Positions 47,210 through 56,867 of a DNA stretch of 64,000 bases are shown piece by piece. The position numbers and the translations under genes are program-made. The stretch comes from Pseudonocardia sp. 73-21 (GTDB lineage: Bacteria; Actinomycetota; Actinomycetes; Mycobacteriales; Pseudonocardiaceae), in the NCBI RefSeq assembly GCF_001899645.1, contig NZ_MKVV01000028.1:106353-170352 (forward strand). The letters are read 5' to 3'. Numbering within the stretch: the first letter of the stretch is position 1; each line of letters starts with the position of its first letter. The notes under the pieces were generated by a model. That model was given only the letters and a program-made list of their open reading frames with translations, did not search any database and was not told where the DNA came from.

Positions 47210-48585
47210 AGCTGCACCACCGCCTCGGCGAAGGCGCGCCCCCGGTGGGCGTAGTCGACGAACTGGTCCATCGACGCCGCCGACGGGGCCAGGACCACGA
47301 CGTCGCCGGGGCGGGCGAGGGCTGCGGCGCGCCGCACGGCAGTCGTCATGACCTCATGGTCGCCCGTCGCGACCTCGACGACGGGGAGATCGGGCGCGTG
47401 TCGCGCGAGAGCGGCGACGATCTCCGAGCGGTCGGTGCCGATCACGACGGCGCCGCGCAGCCGCCGGGCGTGGGTGGCGACGAGCGCGTCGACCGACGCC
47501 CCCTTGAGCAACCCGCCGACGATCCACACGACCGGTTCACCGCGGGCGGCCAGCGCGGCGCCGGCGGCGTGGGGGTTGGTGGCCTTCGAGTCGTCGACGT
47601 AGGTGACGCCGTCCACCTCCCCGACGACGGCGCTGCGGTGCGGGCCGGGGTGGAAGTCGTCGAGCCCGGACCGGACGGCGTCGGGCCCGACGCCGTGGGC
47701 CCGGGCCACCGCGGCGGCGGCGAGGGCGTCGGTGAGACCGGAGGGCCCGCCGGGGTGCACGGCGGCGACGTCGGCGAGCTCCAACGCCGATTCGCCCTCC
47801 GCGTCCGCTCCGGTCGGGCCGCCGAAGGCCCGGTCGACGAGCACACCGCCGACGATGCCGAGCTGGTCGGCGCCGGGCTCCCCCAGCGTCACCCCGACAC
47901 GGCGGGCGGCGGGCGACGCCGCGAGCAGGGCCGCCGCGGCCGCGTCGTCCACCCCGGCGACGGCGACCGGGCCGCGCAGGGCCTGCGCCTTCGCGGCGGC
48001 GTAGGCGGCCATGGAGCCGTGCCAGTCGAGGTGGTCGTCGGCGACGTTGAGCACACAGCCGACCGCCGGCACCACCGACGGCGACCAGTGCAGCTGGAAG
48101 CTCGACAGCTCCACGGCCAGCACCTCGTGCCCGCCTCGCACGGCCTCGACCAGCGGGAACCCGATGTTGCCGCAGGCCACCGTGTCGCGGCCGGCGGCGC
48201 GCAGGATGGCCTCCAGCATGCCCACGGTGGTGGTCTTGCCGTTGGTGCCGGTGACGGCGAGCCAGGCCGGGGGCCGGGGCAGGGTCTGCCCGATCCACCA
48301 CGCCAGCTCCGGCTCCCCCACCATCGGCACGCCCGCGGCGGCCGCGGCGAGGACGAGCGCCTGGTCCGGGCGCCGTCCCGGCCCGGTGACGACGAGCTCG
48401 GTGCCGGCCGGGACCGCGTCCGGGTCGGGAGCGGCGGTGGCGCCGTCCGGGAGATCGGTGAGCGCCGTGGGCCGCGAGTCGGAGACGGCGACGACGGCCC
48501 CCAGCTCGACCAGCACCCGCGCGACGGCGAGGCCCGACACCCCGGCGCCGGCGACGAGCACCCGCGTCCCCGCCAACGCGATCAC
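47206..48585 (-). CDS. murD: UDP-MurNAc-L-alanine--D-glutamate ligase
   Basis: Adds D-Glu in the cytoplasmic peptidoglycan pathway. 459 residues: VLVAGAGVSGLAVARVL, ATP loop AVTGTNGKTTTVGM (about 115-128), ACGNIGFPLVEAV, NVADDHLDWHGSM and YVDDSKATNPHA. The frame is open to GTG 48639, but GGAGG lies 6 nt before GTG 48585 (MIALAGTRVL), which also gives the family N-terminus. Confidence 0.95.
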   Translation of the reverse strand: MIALAGTRVLVAGAGVSGLAVARVLVELGAVVAVSDSRPTALTDLPDGATAAPDPDAVPAGTELVVTGPGRRPDQALVLAAAAAGVPMVGEPELAWWIGQTLPRPPAWLAVTGTNGKTTTVGMLEAILRAAGRDTVACGNIGFPLVEAVRGGHEVLAVELSSFQLHWSPSVVPAVGCVLNVADDHLDWHGSMAAYAAAKAQALRGPVAVAGVDDAAAAALLAASPAARRVGVTLGEPGADQLGIVGGVLVDRAFGGPTGADAEGESALELADVAAVHPGGPSGLTDALAAAAVARAHGVGPDAVRSGLDDFHPGPHRSAVVGEVDGVTYVDDSKATNPHAAGAALAARGEPVVWIVGGLLKGASVDALVATHARRLRGAVVIGTDRSEIVAALARHAPDLPVVEVATGDHEVMTTAVRRAAALARPGDVVVLAPSAASMDQFVDYAHRGRAFAEAVVQL

Positions 48586-48632
48586 CGGATCCTCCACACG
48601 GTCCCGTGCGGCTGTCGCGGGGCCCCGTCGCA

Positions 48633-48656
48633 CCGCCACAGGTGACCATGTGGCGG
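48633..48656. repeat. Perfect hairpin between mraY and murD
   Basis: CCGCCACA (48633-48640) and TGTGGCGG (48649-48656) pair perfectly around GGTGACCA, in the 97-bp gap that is the largest between mraY and murD. It could weaken read-through or protect an mRNA end. Confidence 0.5.
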
Positions 48657-48682
48657 AGTGGGGTGGGGGGCGGCGGCGCTGG

Positions 48683-49756
48683 TCATCCCTGACCCGACGC
48701 CGCCGTCAGCCACTCGCTGTAGAACAGGCCCAGGCCCAGGGCCGCGCACATCGCGCCGAGCAGCCAGAACCGGATGATCACCGTGGTCTCGGCCCACCCG
48801 GCCAGCTCGAAGTGGTGGTGGAACGGGGCCATCCGGAACACCCGCCGGCGGGTGGTGCGGAAGACCGCGATCTGCAGCGCCACCGACAGCGCCTCGACGA
48901 CGAACACGCCGCCGATCACCACGAGCAGCAGCTCGGTGCGGGTGACGATGGACAGCCCCGCGATCAGCCCGCCCAGCGCGAGCGAGCCGGTGTCGCCCAT
49001 GAAGATCCGGGCCGGGGCGGCGTTCCACCACAGGAACCCGATGCAGCCGCCCATCGCCGCGGCGGCGACCAGCGCGACGTCGAGCGGGTCGCGCACCTGG
49101 TAGCAGCCGGCGGCCAGCGTCAGCGCGCAGTTGTTGCGGAACTGCCAGAACCCGATGATCACGTAGATGGCCAGCACGATCGCCGACGTGCCGGCGGCCA
49201 GCCCGTCGAGACCGTCGGTGAGGTTCACGGCGTTCGACCAGGCCGCGATGATCAGGTTGGCCAGCAGGACGAACCCCACGACGCCGAACGAGAGCACCGT
49301 GATGTCGCGGACGAACGACAGGTTCGTCGAGCCCGGCGTCAGGTCCTGGGCGTTGGCGAACCGGAGCGCCAGGATCCCGAAGACCGTGCCGGTCAGGACC
49401 TGCCCGACGATCTTGGAGGTCTTGTTCAGGCCCAGGTTGCGGGCGCGGCGCAGCTTGATGAAGTCGTCGAGGAACCCGACGACGCCCAGCGCGGTGGTGA
49501 GGAACAGCACCAGCAGCGCCGAGGGGGTGATCGGTTCGCCGGTGAGCACGTGGGAGATCAGGTAGCCGGCCCAGATGGCCAGCATGATCGCGACGCCACC
49601 CATGGTGGGCGTGCCGCGCTTGGCCTGGTGGCTCTGCGGGCCGTCGGCGCGGATCTCCTGGCCGAAGCCCTGCCGGGCGAAGAACCGGATCAGGTACGGG
49701 GTGAGCAGGATGGAGACCGCCAGTGCGACCCCCGCGGCGATGAACACGCCCCTCAC
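48683..49756 (-). CDS. mraY: Phospho-MurNAc-pentapeptide transferase
   Basis: Integral membrane enzyme loading MurNAc-pentapeptide onto undecaprenyl phosphate (lipid I). 357 residues, ten helices, with [14 protein letters not shown], the aspartate-rich [35 protein letters not shown] and the APFHHHFE His cluster. GTG start overlaps the murF stop (GTGA). Confidence 0.96.
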   Translation of the reverse strand: MRGVFIAAGVALAVSILLTPYLIRFFARQGFGQEIRADGPQSHQAKRGTPTMGGVAIMLAIWAGYLISHVLTGEPITPSALLVLFLTTALGVVGFLDDFIKLRRARNLGLNKTSKIVGQVLTGTVFGILALRFANAQDLTPGSTNLSFVRDITVLSFGVVGFVLLANLIIAAWSNAVNLTDGLDGLAAGTSAIVLAIYVIIGFWQFRNNCALTLAAGCYQVRDPLDVALVAAAAMGGCIGFLWWNAAPARIFMGDTGSLALGGLIAGLSIVTRTELLLVVIGGVFVVEALSVALQIAVFRTTRRRVFRMAPFHHHFELAGWAETTVIIRFWLLGAMCAALGLGLFYSEWLTAASGQG

Positions 49757-51168
49757 GGCGACACCAACTCGTCTCTCAGTAGCTGTGCGGCGATCCGGTC
49801 CAGGCCGGCCGAGCGGGACGCCTTCACCAGCACCACGTCACCGGGCACGAGCTCGGCGCGCAGCAGCGCGACGGCGGTGTCGACGTCGGCGACGCGGCGG
49901 GCGTCGGCGTACCCGTCGCTGCCCACCGCGACCAGCTCGTCGACGCCCAGCTCGCGGGCCAGCGCCGCGATCGCCGCGTGCTCGGCGTCGCCGTCGGGCC
50001 CGAGCTCGGCCATCGGGCCCAGGACGGCCCAGGTCCGCCGGCCGGAGGCGAGCGCGGTGAGCGCGCGGAGGGCGGCGCGCATCGAGTCGGGGTTGGCGTT
50101 GTAGGCATCGTTGACGACGGTGACGCCGTCAGCCCGGTCGGTGACGTCCATCCGCCAGCGCGACGCGGGGGCGAGGGCGCCGAGCCCGGCGGCGATCTGC
50201 TCCGGGGTGGCCCCGAGCTCCAGCGCGACGGCGGCGGCCGCCAGGGCGTTGCCCACGTGGTGCTCGCCGACCAGGCCCAGCGCGACATCGGCCGAGCCCT
50301 GGGGTGCGACGAGGCGGAACCGCGCGCGTCCGGCGTCGAGGGTGACGTCCTCGGCGCGCACCGTCGCGTCGGGCGCCCTGCCGAACGTGACGACCCGGGC
50401 CCGCGTGCGCGACGCCATGGCGGCGACCCGGAAGTCGTCCGCGTTGAGCACCGCGAGACCACCGGCGGGGACGGCCTCGACGAGCTCCCCCTTGGCCCGG
50501 GCGATCCCGTCGACCGAGCCGAACTCGCCGAGGTGCGCGCTGCCGACGTTGAGGACGACGCCGATGTGCGGAGGTATGGCCGCGGCCGCGGCGGCGATGT
50601 GGCCCGCGCCGCGGGCGGAGAACTCCAGCACGAGGTGGCGGGTGTCGGGGCCCGCGCGCAGGGCCGTCCAGGGCAGGCCGAGCTCGTTGTTGAACGACTC
50701 CGGCGGCGCGACCGTCGGGCCGAGCGGGGCCAGCAGCGCCGCGAGGAGATCCTTCGTGGACGTCTTGCCGGAGCTGCCGGTGATCCCGACGACGGCGAGG
50801 CCGGTGAGCGCGCCGACCGAGTGCGACGCGAGGCGGGCCAGCGCGGCGAGGACGGCGGCGCCGGAGCCGTCGGGATCGGCGTCGGCGAGGTAGGTGCCCG
50901 CCACCCGGGCGACGGCCGGGACGACCACCGCCGGGCCGTCGACCTCGCGGGCGGCCAGCGTGGCCACCGCGCCCCGGTCGGCCGCGGCGGCGGCGAAGTC
51001 GTGGCCGTCGACGTGCTCGCCGGGAAGCGCGAGGAACAGCCCTCCGGGCCCGACCTTCCGCGAGTCGAACTCGACGGCCGTGACCAGCGCGTCGGGGTCC
51101 GCCCCGTGCAGGCGGCCTCCGGTGACGGCGGCGACGTCGGCCAGCCGCATGGGGATCACGGTTGCCAT
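49753..51168 (-). CDS. murF: UDP-MurNAc-tripeptide--D-Ala-D-Ala ligase
   Basis: Completes the UDP-MurNAc pentapeptide. 471 residues: [16 protein letters not shown] start region, ATP loop [18 protein letters not shown] near 108-125, [17 protein letters not shown] and [23 protein letters not shown] at 51168, 23 bp past the murE stop; GTG/ATG codons just downstream (51150) are possible. Coupled to mraY. Confidence 0.94.
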   Translation of the reverse strand: MATVIPMRLADVAAVTGGRLHGADPDALVTAVEFDSRKVGPGGLFLALPGEHVDGHDFAAAAADRGAVATLAAREVDGPAVVVPAVARVAGTYLADADPDGSGAAVLAALARLASHSVGALTGLAVVGITGSSGKTSTKDLLAALLAPLGPTVAPPESFNNELGLPWTALRAGPDTRHLVLEFSARGAGHIAAAAAAIPPHIGVVLNVGSAHLGEFGSVDGIARAKGELVEAVPAGGLAVLNADDFRVAAMASRTRARVVTFGRAPDATVRAEDVTLDAGRARFRLVAPQGSADVALGLVGEHHVGNALAAAAVALELGATPEQIAAGLGALAPASRWRMDVTDRADGVTVVNDAYNANPDSMRAALRALTALASGRRTWAVLGPMAELGPDGDAEHAAIAALARELGVDELVAVGSDGYADARRVADVDTAVALLRAELVPGDVVLVKASRSAGLDRIAAQLLRDELVSP

Positions 51169-51190
51169 CCGATCATGTCTCGCTGGGGCA

Positions 51191-52717
51191 CTACCGCGCA
51201 CCCAGGGCGGCCAGCGCTGTACCCAGTTCGGCCGCGTCGTCGAAGGGGTGCTTCACGCCGTGGATCTCCTGGCCGGTCTCGTGGCCCTTGCCCGCGACGA
51301 CCAGCGCGTCACCCGGGCGCGCGGCCGCGACGGCCGCGGCGATGGCGGCGCGGCGGTCGCCGATCTCGAGGACCTCTCCGCGACCCGGCGCGGCCTGCGC
51401 CCCGGCGAGCACGGCGGCGCGGATCTCGGCGGGGTCCTCGGTGCGCGGGTTGTCGTCGGTGACGACGAGCAGCTCGGCCCGCGACGCCGCGGCCGCGCCC
51501 ATCAGAGCGCGCTTGCCGCGGTCGCGGTCGCCGCCGCAGCCGAGCACCACCAGCAGCCGGCCGGGTACCTCGGCGCGCAGCGTGTCGAGCAGGGCGGCGA
51601 CGGCGGCGGGCTTGTGGGCGTAGTCGACGACGGCGAGGTAGGGCTGGCCGGCCTCCACGCGCTGCATCCGACCCGGCACGGTGACGCGGGCGATCCGCTC
51701 CAGCGCCACGGCGGCCGGCACCCCCACCGCGTCGAGGCAGGCCAGGGCGACCAGCGCGTTGGCCACGTTGAACGCGCCGGGCAGCAGCAGCCGGCCCGGC
51801 AGCGCTCCCCCGGGCCCGAGCACCGTGAACGTCTGCGTGCCGTCGGCGCCGGTGACCATGTCGGTGGCCCGCCAGTCGGCGTCGCCGGTGGTGGACACCG
51901 TGACCGCGGACGGCGTGCGCGCGGCCAGCCTGCCGCCCCACTCGTCGTCGACGCAGATGACGGCGTGCTCGGCGCGGCCGTCGAAGAGCCTGGCCTTGGC
52001 CTCGAAGTAGTCGTCCATGTCGCGGTGGAAGTCGAGGTGGTCCTGCGACAGGTTGGTGAACGCCCCCACCGCGAACCGCGTGCCCGACACCCGGCCCAGC
52101 GCCAGCGCGTGGCTGGAGACCTCCATCGCCACGTCGGTGACCCCGGCTTCGGCCATCACCGCGAACAGCGCCTGCAGGTCGGGCGCCTCCGGCGTGGTGA
52201 ACGCGCTGGGCAACGTGCGCCCGTCGATGCGCGTGCCGACCGTGCCGAGCAGGCCCGTCGTGCGCCCCGCCGCGGCCAGCCCGGCCTCCAACAGGTGCGC
52301 GACGGTGGTCTTGCCGCTGGTGCCGGTGACGCCGAGCACCGACAGCCGGGCCGTCGGGTCGCCGTAGACCAGGGCGGCGACGGCGCCGAGCACCTCGCGC
52401 GGGCGCGGGTGCACGAGGACGGGCACCCCGGCGAGGCCCGCGCGCGTGGCGCCGTCGGGGTCGGTCAGCACGGCGACGGCGCCGGCCTCGAAGGCGTCGG
52501 CGGCGAAGTCGGCGCCGTGGGCGCGGGCGCCGGGCAGGGCCGCGAACAGGTCGCCGGGCCGCACCTCGGCCGCGCGCAGGGTGACGCCGGTGACCGCGGG
52601 CTGCACCCCGGACCAGGGGGCGACGTCCAGGGCGGAGGCCAGCGCGCGCAACCCGATCGGGCGCGTCGTGCGCGGCCGCGGGGGCGCGGCGGCGATGGCG
52701 GGGCCTGCGGGGGACAT
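51191..52717 (-). CDS. murE: UDP-MurNAc-dipeptide--meso-diaminopimelate ligase
   Basis: Adds the third residue of the stem peptide. 508 residues with VTGTSGKTTVAHLL, FTTPEAPDLQALF, LSQDHLDFHRDMDDY and the DNPR motif in VVTDDNPRTEDP near residue 420, which marks meso-DAP rather than Lys specificity and so meso-DAP peptidoglycan. ATG at 52717 is 7 nt after TAACCT with no ribosome site, so murE probably starts a separate, leaderless transcript rather than reading only from ftsI. Confidence 0.95.
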   Translation of the reverse strand: MSPAGPAIAAAPPRPRTTRPIGLRALASALDVAPWSGVQPAVTGVTLRAAEVRPGDLFAALPGARAHGADFAADAFEAGAVAVLTDPDGATRAGLAGVPVLVHPRPREVLGAVAALVYGDPTARLSVLGVTGTSGKTTVAHLLEAGLAAAGRTTGLLGTVGTRIDGRTLPSAFTTPEAPDLQALFAVMAEAGVTDVAMEVSSHALALGRVSGTRFAVGAFTNLSQDHLDFHRDMDDYFEAKARLFDGRAEHAVICVDDEWGGRLAARTPSAVTVSTTGDADWRATDMVTGADGTQTFTVLGPGGALPGRLLLPGAFNVANALVALACLDAVGVPAAVALERIARVTVPGRMQRVEAGQPYLAVVDYAHKPAAVAALLDTLRAEVPGRLLVVLGCGGDRDRGKRALMGAAAASRAELLVVTDDNPRTEDPAEIRAAVLAGAQAAPGRGEVLEIGDRRAAIAAAVAAARPGDALVVAGKGHETGQEIHGVKHPFDDAAELGTALAALGAR

Positions 52718-52724
52718 GGGCCGG

Positions 52725-52730
52725 AGGTTA
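52725..52730 (-). promoter_or_regulatory. Candidate -10 box of murE (leaderless)
   Basis: TAACCT on the minus strand, 7 nt before the murE ATG, in the 304-bp gap after ftsI. Confidence 0.45.
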
Positions 52731-52838
52731 CCGGCGACGACCGGACCGCCCGTGCCCGCACCGCCCCCCGCGCGTCATCACCGGGAGCCGCCCGGCGCAC
52801 CCGTCGGTCCGGTCGGCGAACACCGCCCTCCCCGACGT

Positions 52839-52881
52839 CCGGACCAGCACCGATGATCGCCCGGACCCCACCGATGACCGC
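52839..52881. repeat. Imperfect tandem duplication upstream of murE
   Basis: CCGGACCAGCACCGATGATC (52839) recurs as CCGGACCCCACCGATGACC (52861), about 21-22 bp apart. The surrounding ftsI-murE gap (52718-53021) holds this, the murE -10 and one CGCGAGTCG unit. Confidence 0.65.
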
Positions 52882-52972
52882 GAGGACGTTCACCCGATCA
52901 GCGGACAACCAGCCCACAGACCCCCAAGCCCGGTCACCGCGACAAACCCCCCACCCACCGATCCCCCATCCC

Positions 52973-52994
52973 CGCGAGTCGGGCCCTGCATGCG
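52973..52994 (+). repeat. CGCGAGTCG repeat site 4 (single unit)
   Basis: One 22-bp unit, CGCGAGTCGGGCCCTGCATG and two more bases, 28 bp past the ftsI stop. Member of the family seen at 12163, 31337 and 32451. Confidence 0.5.
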
Positions 52995-53021
52995 CGCGGG
53001 CGGGCTGGTGGGCGGGTGGGC

Positions 53022-54887
53022 CTACGGCCAGATCTGGAGGGTCTGGATCGGGGTGGGGTCCGGTGACACCGGGATCTTGTCGCGCTGGGCCAGGTAGCTG
53101 GCGATGTCGTGGAACAGCGGCGCCGCGCTGGTGCCACCGCCCGGGGCGTCGAGCATGATCCCGACGACGAAGTCCGGGTTCTGCTCGGGCAGCATCCCGG
53201 CGAACGTGATCCAGTACGTGGACGAGTAGTAGCACCCGCACGCCGGGTTCACCTGCTGCGCCGTGCCGGTCTTTCCCGCGACGTGGTAGCCCGGCACCGC
53301 CGCGGCCGCTCCGGTGCCCTTCTGCCCCGGCGCGTTCTGGGTGACGGCCATCAGCATCTGGCGCACGGTCGCCGCGGTCTGCGGCGAGACGACCTGCACC
53401 CCCGGCGGCTGCGGCGTCGGGACGCGGACCCCGTCCGGCCCGGTGGTGGACTCGATGATCCGCGGCGGGATCCGCAGCCCGTCGTTGGCGATGGCCTGGT
53501 ACATGCCGGCCATCTGCAGGATGGTCATCGACAGGCCCTGCCCGATCGGCAGGTTGCCGAACGTCGAGCCCGACCACGTCGAGAGGGGTGGCACGACACC
53601 GGCGCTCTCGCCCGGCAGACCGACGCCCGTCGGCTGGCCGAGCCCGAACTTCGTGAGCATATCGGCGAAGCGCTGCTCCCCCAGCTTCTGCGCGGTCATG
53701 ATGGTACCGATGTTGGACGACTTCGCGAGGACGCCGGTGAGCGTGTAGTGGTCCAGGCCGTGCACCCAGTCGTCGTGGATGGTGCGGTCGGCCACCTTGA
53801 TGCTGCCCGGGACGTCCAGCACGTCGGTCGGCTTCGCGATCCCGTCCTCGATCGCCGCGGACATCGTGACGATCTTGTTGACCGAACCGGGCTCGAACGG
53901 GTTGCTGACCGCCGGGTTCGACAGCTGCGCGGGGGTGGCCGCGCCCAGGTTCTTCGGGTCGAACGTCTCGCCGGTGGCCAGGGCGAGCACCTGGGCGGTT
54001 CTCCGGTCCAGGACGACGACCGACGAGTCGGGCTTCGCACCTGACTTCTGGATGTAGGCGCTCAGAGACTGCTGGACGTGGTACTGGAGGTCGGAGTCGA
54101 GCGTCAGCTGCAGGGTGGAGCCCTGCACGGCCGGACGGACGAAGGACTGACTGCCCGGGATGACGTTGTTGCTGCCCTCGGGGGTGTCGACGACGCGCAG
54201 CCCGTCCACCCCGGTCAGCAGGTTGTCCTGCGAGTACTCCAGACCGACCCGCCCCGAGAGCCGGGCGGGCGTCGTGTCCAGGTTCCACGTGGAGGAGCCC
54301 ACGATGTTGGCCGCGATGTCGCCCGCCGGGTACTGCCGGTCCTCACGGCGCTCGAGCGCGAGCTCCGGGAACTTCTTGCGCAGCCCCGCGGCGACGTCGG
54401 GGTCGACGTTGGGCGCAAGCACGACGTAGGCCGCGTCCTTGTCGAGCAGAGCCTGGACGTCGGCCTGCTGGAGACCCGCGGCCTGCGCCACCGCCGCCGC
54501 GATCGCCGCCGTGTAGGCGGGCGCGTCCGTGGGGTGGACCTGCCGGATCTGCCGTGGGTTGGTCACCACCGCGCTGGACTCCACGCTGAACGCCAGCGCG
54601 TTGCCGTTGCGGTCGAGGATCGGGCCGCGCTCGGCGGGCAGCGGGATCTTGGTCTGGGCCTGACGGGCCGAGGCCGCCGACAGCGCCGGCGCCTGCACCG
54701 TCTGCACGACCACGAGCTTGAGCGTGGCCACCGCGAGCACCGCCACCAGGACCAGCCGGCCGATCTTGTAACGGGCGTTGTCGGCCCGGGCGAGCCGGCC
54801 CCGGGGCGGAGCCGGTCGTCGCGGGGGCCCGCCGGAGCGGGTTGCACCGGACGGCCGGGACCGCGGCCGTGGCGGTGCCGTCGTCAT
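53022..54887 (-). CDS. ftsI: Septal transpeptidase FtsI / PBP3-type
   Basis: Class B penicillin-binding protein that crosslinks septal peptidoglycan. 621 residues: cytoplasmic Arg/Pro tail, one helix (IGRLVLVAVLAVATLKLVVV, about 42-61), the pedestal domain, and the transpeptidase with SxxK in EPGSVNKIVTM (about 330), SSN in AKSSNIGTIM (about 388) and KTG in VAGKTGTAQQV (about 530). ATG at 54887 overlaps the upstream stop by one base (TGATG). Beta-lactam target. Confidence 0.95.
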   Translation of the reverse strand: MTTAPPRPRSRPSGATRSGGPPRRPAPPRGRLARADNARYKIGRLVLVAVLAVATLKLVVVQTVQAPALSAASARQAQTKIPLPAERGPILDRNGNALAFSVESSAVVTNPRQIRQVHPTDAPAYTAAIAAAVAQAAGLQQADVQALLDKDAAYVVLAPNVDPDVAAGLRKKFPELALERREDRQYPAGDIAANIVGSSTWNLDTTPARLSGRVGLEYSQDNLLTGVDGLRVVDTPEGSNNVIPGSQSFVRPAVQGSTLQLTLDSDLQYHVQQSLSAYIQKSGAKPDSSVVVLDRRTAQVLALATGETFDPKNLGAATPAQLSNPAVSNPFEPGSVNKIVTMSAAIEDGIAKPTDVLDVPGSIKVADRTIHDDWVHGLDHYTLTGVLAKSSNIGTIMTAQKLGEQRFADMLTKFGLGQPTGVGLPGESAGVVPPLSTWSGSTFGNLPIGQGLSMTILQMAGMYQAIANDGLRIPPRIIESTTGPDGVRVPTPQPPGVQVVSPQTAATVRQMLMAVTQNAPGQKGTGAAAAVPGYHVAGKTGTAQQVNPACGCYYSSTYWITFAGMLPEQNPDFVVGIMLDAPGGGTSAAPLFHDIASYLAQRDKIPVSPDPTPIQTLQIWP

Positions 54888-55702
54888 CAGCCGTTACCCG
54901 TGCCGGTGGCCCGGGCCGCCGGTGTGGGCGGAGTAGACCGAGCAGGCGGGGCGGCCGGAGCAGACTGGGCGGCCGGAGCAGACTGGGCGGCCGGAGCAGA
55001 CTGGGCGGCCGGAGCAGACTGGGTGGCCGGAGCAGAGTGGGCGGGCGGAACAGGCTGGGCGGGCGGCTGGGCCCCTCCGGCCTGGGCCGCCGCCGGTGCG
55101 CCACCGCCGGGTCCGGCGTTCGGGTCGGTCACGTCGGTGACGGCGGTGACGCCGACGGGGGCCGCCGGGGTGCTGCCCGGCTTCGCGGCCGGCGGGGCGA
55201 CGGGCACCGGGGCGACGGCGGCCTTCGGCTCGCCCACCACCGTGACGGCCCCGGACGCGTCGACGACGAGCCGCGCCGGGTCCTGCACCGGCACCATGCC
55301 CAGCTGGGCGGCCCGCGCCGCCAGCGCCGGCGCCGAGCTCATCTGGGCGACGTCGCGGTGCAGCCGCTCGCTCTGCGCGGTGAGGGCCTGTGCGGCGGCG
55401 CGGGCGTCCTGCAGCCGGTAGGAGTCCGACGCCGCGGCCGTCGACAGCCACAGCGTGGCCACGAGCCCGGCGGTGAGCAGCACCATCACCAGCAGCACGA
55501 ACTGGGCGCGGCCGGCCGGTGCGGCGGGCCGGGTGGACCGCACGCGGCCCGTCCCCAGCACCCGCTTGAGCCGGTCGTCGCGGCGCGCGTAGGCCTTCTT
55601 CGTCGACGTGCCGACGGTCTCGCGCGGCGCGGCGGTCCGCTGGGCCGGGATGGTGGCGGTGCGGGTGCGTGTGGCCGTCCGCTCCTTGACCGATGCACTC
55701 AT
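54887..55702 (-). CDS. ftsL: FtsL-like divisome protein with repeat-rich C-terminal tail
   Basis: Occupies the ftsL position between rsmH and ftsI. 271 residues: basic N-terminus, one helix (FVLLVMVLLTAGLVATLWL, about 68-86), a short coiled coil (LQDARAAAQALTAQSERLHRD) and LGMVPVQDPARL, the usual FtsL ending near residue 145. A further 125 residues of Pro/Ala/Gln repeats follow, which most FtsL proteins lack. It should bridge FtsQ/FtsB to FtsW/FtsI. ATG at 55702. Confidence 0.85.
   Translation of the reverse strand: MSASVKERTATRTRTATIPAQRTAAPRETVGTSTKKAYARRDDRLKRVLGTGRVRSTRPAAPAGRAQFVLLVMVLLTAGLVATLWLSTAAASDSYRLQDARAAAQALTAQSERLHRDVAQMSSAPALAARAAQLGMVPVQDPARLVVDASGAVTVVGEPKAAVAPVPVAPPAAKPGSTPAAPVGVTAVTDVTDPNAGPGGGAPAAAQAGGAQPPAQPVPPAHSAPATQSAPAAQSAPAAQSAPAAQSAPAAPPARSTPPTPAARATGTGNG
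54943..55068. repeat. 18-bp tandem repeat, 7 units, in ftsL
   Basis: Units of CAGACTGGGCGGCCGGAG: three identical copies at 54961-55014, the rest (54943, 55015, 55033, 55051) with 1-5 changes. In frame it codes for SAPAAQ. Copy number probably varies between strains. Confidence 0.9.
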
Positions 55703-55724
55703 CGTTGTCCCCCTCGTACGACGT

Positions 55725-56711
55725 TCATGACGCTTCCCGGATGCGCTCCGCCGCCCGCAGGCGGACCGAGGCGGCCCGCGGGTTGTCGGCGATCTCGTCC
55801 TCGCCCGCCTGCTCCGAGCCCCGCACCAGCAGCCGCAGCTCCGGGCCGTGACCCGGCAGCTCCACCGGCAGGTCCATCGGTGACGTCGACGTGGACCGGG
55901 CCGCCAGCTCCCGCTTGACGATCTTGTCCTCGAGCGACTGGTAGGCGAGCACGACGATCCGCCCGCCCAGCGCGAGCGCGTCCACGGCCGCGGGCATCGC
56001 GGTCTCCAGCGCGTCGAGCTCGCCGTTGACCTCGATCCGCAGCGCCTGGAACGTCCGCTTGGCCGGGTGGCCGCCGGTGCGCCGCGACGCCGCGGGCACG
56101 GCCTCGTAGAGCAGCTCCACCAGCTCGCCGCTGCGGCGGAACGGCGTCTGCTCGCGCCGCCGGCCGACCGCGGAGGCGATGCGACCGGCGAAGCGCTCCT
56201 CGCCGTACTCGCGCAGGATCCGGGCCAGCGCCGGCACCGGGTAGGTGTTGAGGACCTCGGCGGCGGTGGGCCCGGTGGTGGGGTCCATGCGCATGTCGAG
56301 GTCCGCGTCGCGCGAGTAGGAGAAGCCGCGCTCGTCCGCGTCGAGCTGCAGCGACGAGACGCCCAGGTCGAACAGCACGCCGTCGACGCGCGGCAGCCCC
56401 AGCTCCGCGAGGACGTCGGCGATGCGGTCGTAGACCGTGTGGACCAGGTGCAGCCGGTCGGAGAACGCCGCCAGCCTGCGCCCGGCCATGGCCAGCGCGT
56501 CGGGATCGCGGTCGAGGCCGACCAGGGTGAGCTGCGGGTGGGCGGCGAGCAGGGCCGCGGCGTGGCCGCCGAGGCCGAGTGTGGCGTCGACCAGCACGGC
56601 CGGCCGGTCCGCCAGCGCGGGCGCGAGCAGCTCGGCGACGCGAGCCAGGGAAACGGGAACGTGCCTGGCCCCAGCCGGCCCGTTCCCTTCGGGGTGCTGC
56701 CCCACAGTCAC
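55725..56711 (-). CDS. rsmH: 16S rRNA (cytosine1402-N4)-methyltransferase
   Basis: Methylates C1402 in the 16S rRNA decoding centre (old name mraW). 328 residues: [20 protein letters not shown] motif [43 protein letters not shown] and [18 protein letters not shown] at the C-terminus. GTG 56711 or 56705, both near GGGAGG; the second has better spacing. A 60-nt hairpin separates it from mraZ. Confidence 0.94.
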   Translation of the reverse strand: MTVGQHPEGNGPAGARHVPVSLARVAELLAPALADRPAVLVDATLGLGGHAAALLAAHPQLTLVGLDRDPDALAMAGRRLAAFSDRLHLVHTVYDRIADVLAELGLPRVDGVLFDLGVSSLQLDADERGFSYSRDADLDMRMDPTTGPTAAEVLNTYPVPALARILREYGEERFAGRIASAVGRRREQTPFRRSGELVELLYEAVPAASRRTGGHPAKRTFQALRIEVNGELDALETAMPAAVDALALGGRIVVLAYQSLEDKIVKRELAARSTSTSPMDLPVELPGHGPELRLLVRGSEQAGEDEIADNPRAASVRLRAAERIREAS

Positions 56712-56779
56712 CCACCTCCCTGCCCCGTGTCGCCGAGCTGCCCAGCACCCGACCCGAGCCCCAGCCGGGCCGCCGTCGA

Positions 56780-56839
56780 TGTCCCCACCCGGCAGACCTG
56801 GCACCGGGGAAGGTGCGCCAGGGCTGCCGGGTGGGGACA
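56780..56839. terminator. 60-nt hairpin between mraZ and rsmH
   Basis: Perfect 16-bp arms TGTCCCCACCCGGCAG (56780-56795) and CTGCCGGGTGGGGACA (56824-56839), with CCTGGC/GCCAGG and CACC/GGTG pairing further in, so nearly the whole 60 nt folds. It lies in the 156-bp mraZ-rsmH gap. No U-tract; an attenuator, processing site or partial terminator. Confidence 0.7.
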
Positions 56840-56867
56840 CCGGCGGCACGTCCTGCGGTGCGCCGGC

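Noticed and set aside
54343..55104. Minus-strand frame reading many LRPPS repeats
   Set aside because: It is an alternate frame of the 18-bp repeat in ftsL and overlaps ftsL and ftsI, whose frames have clear homology.
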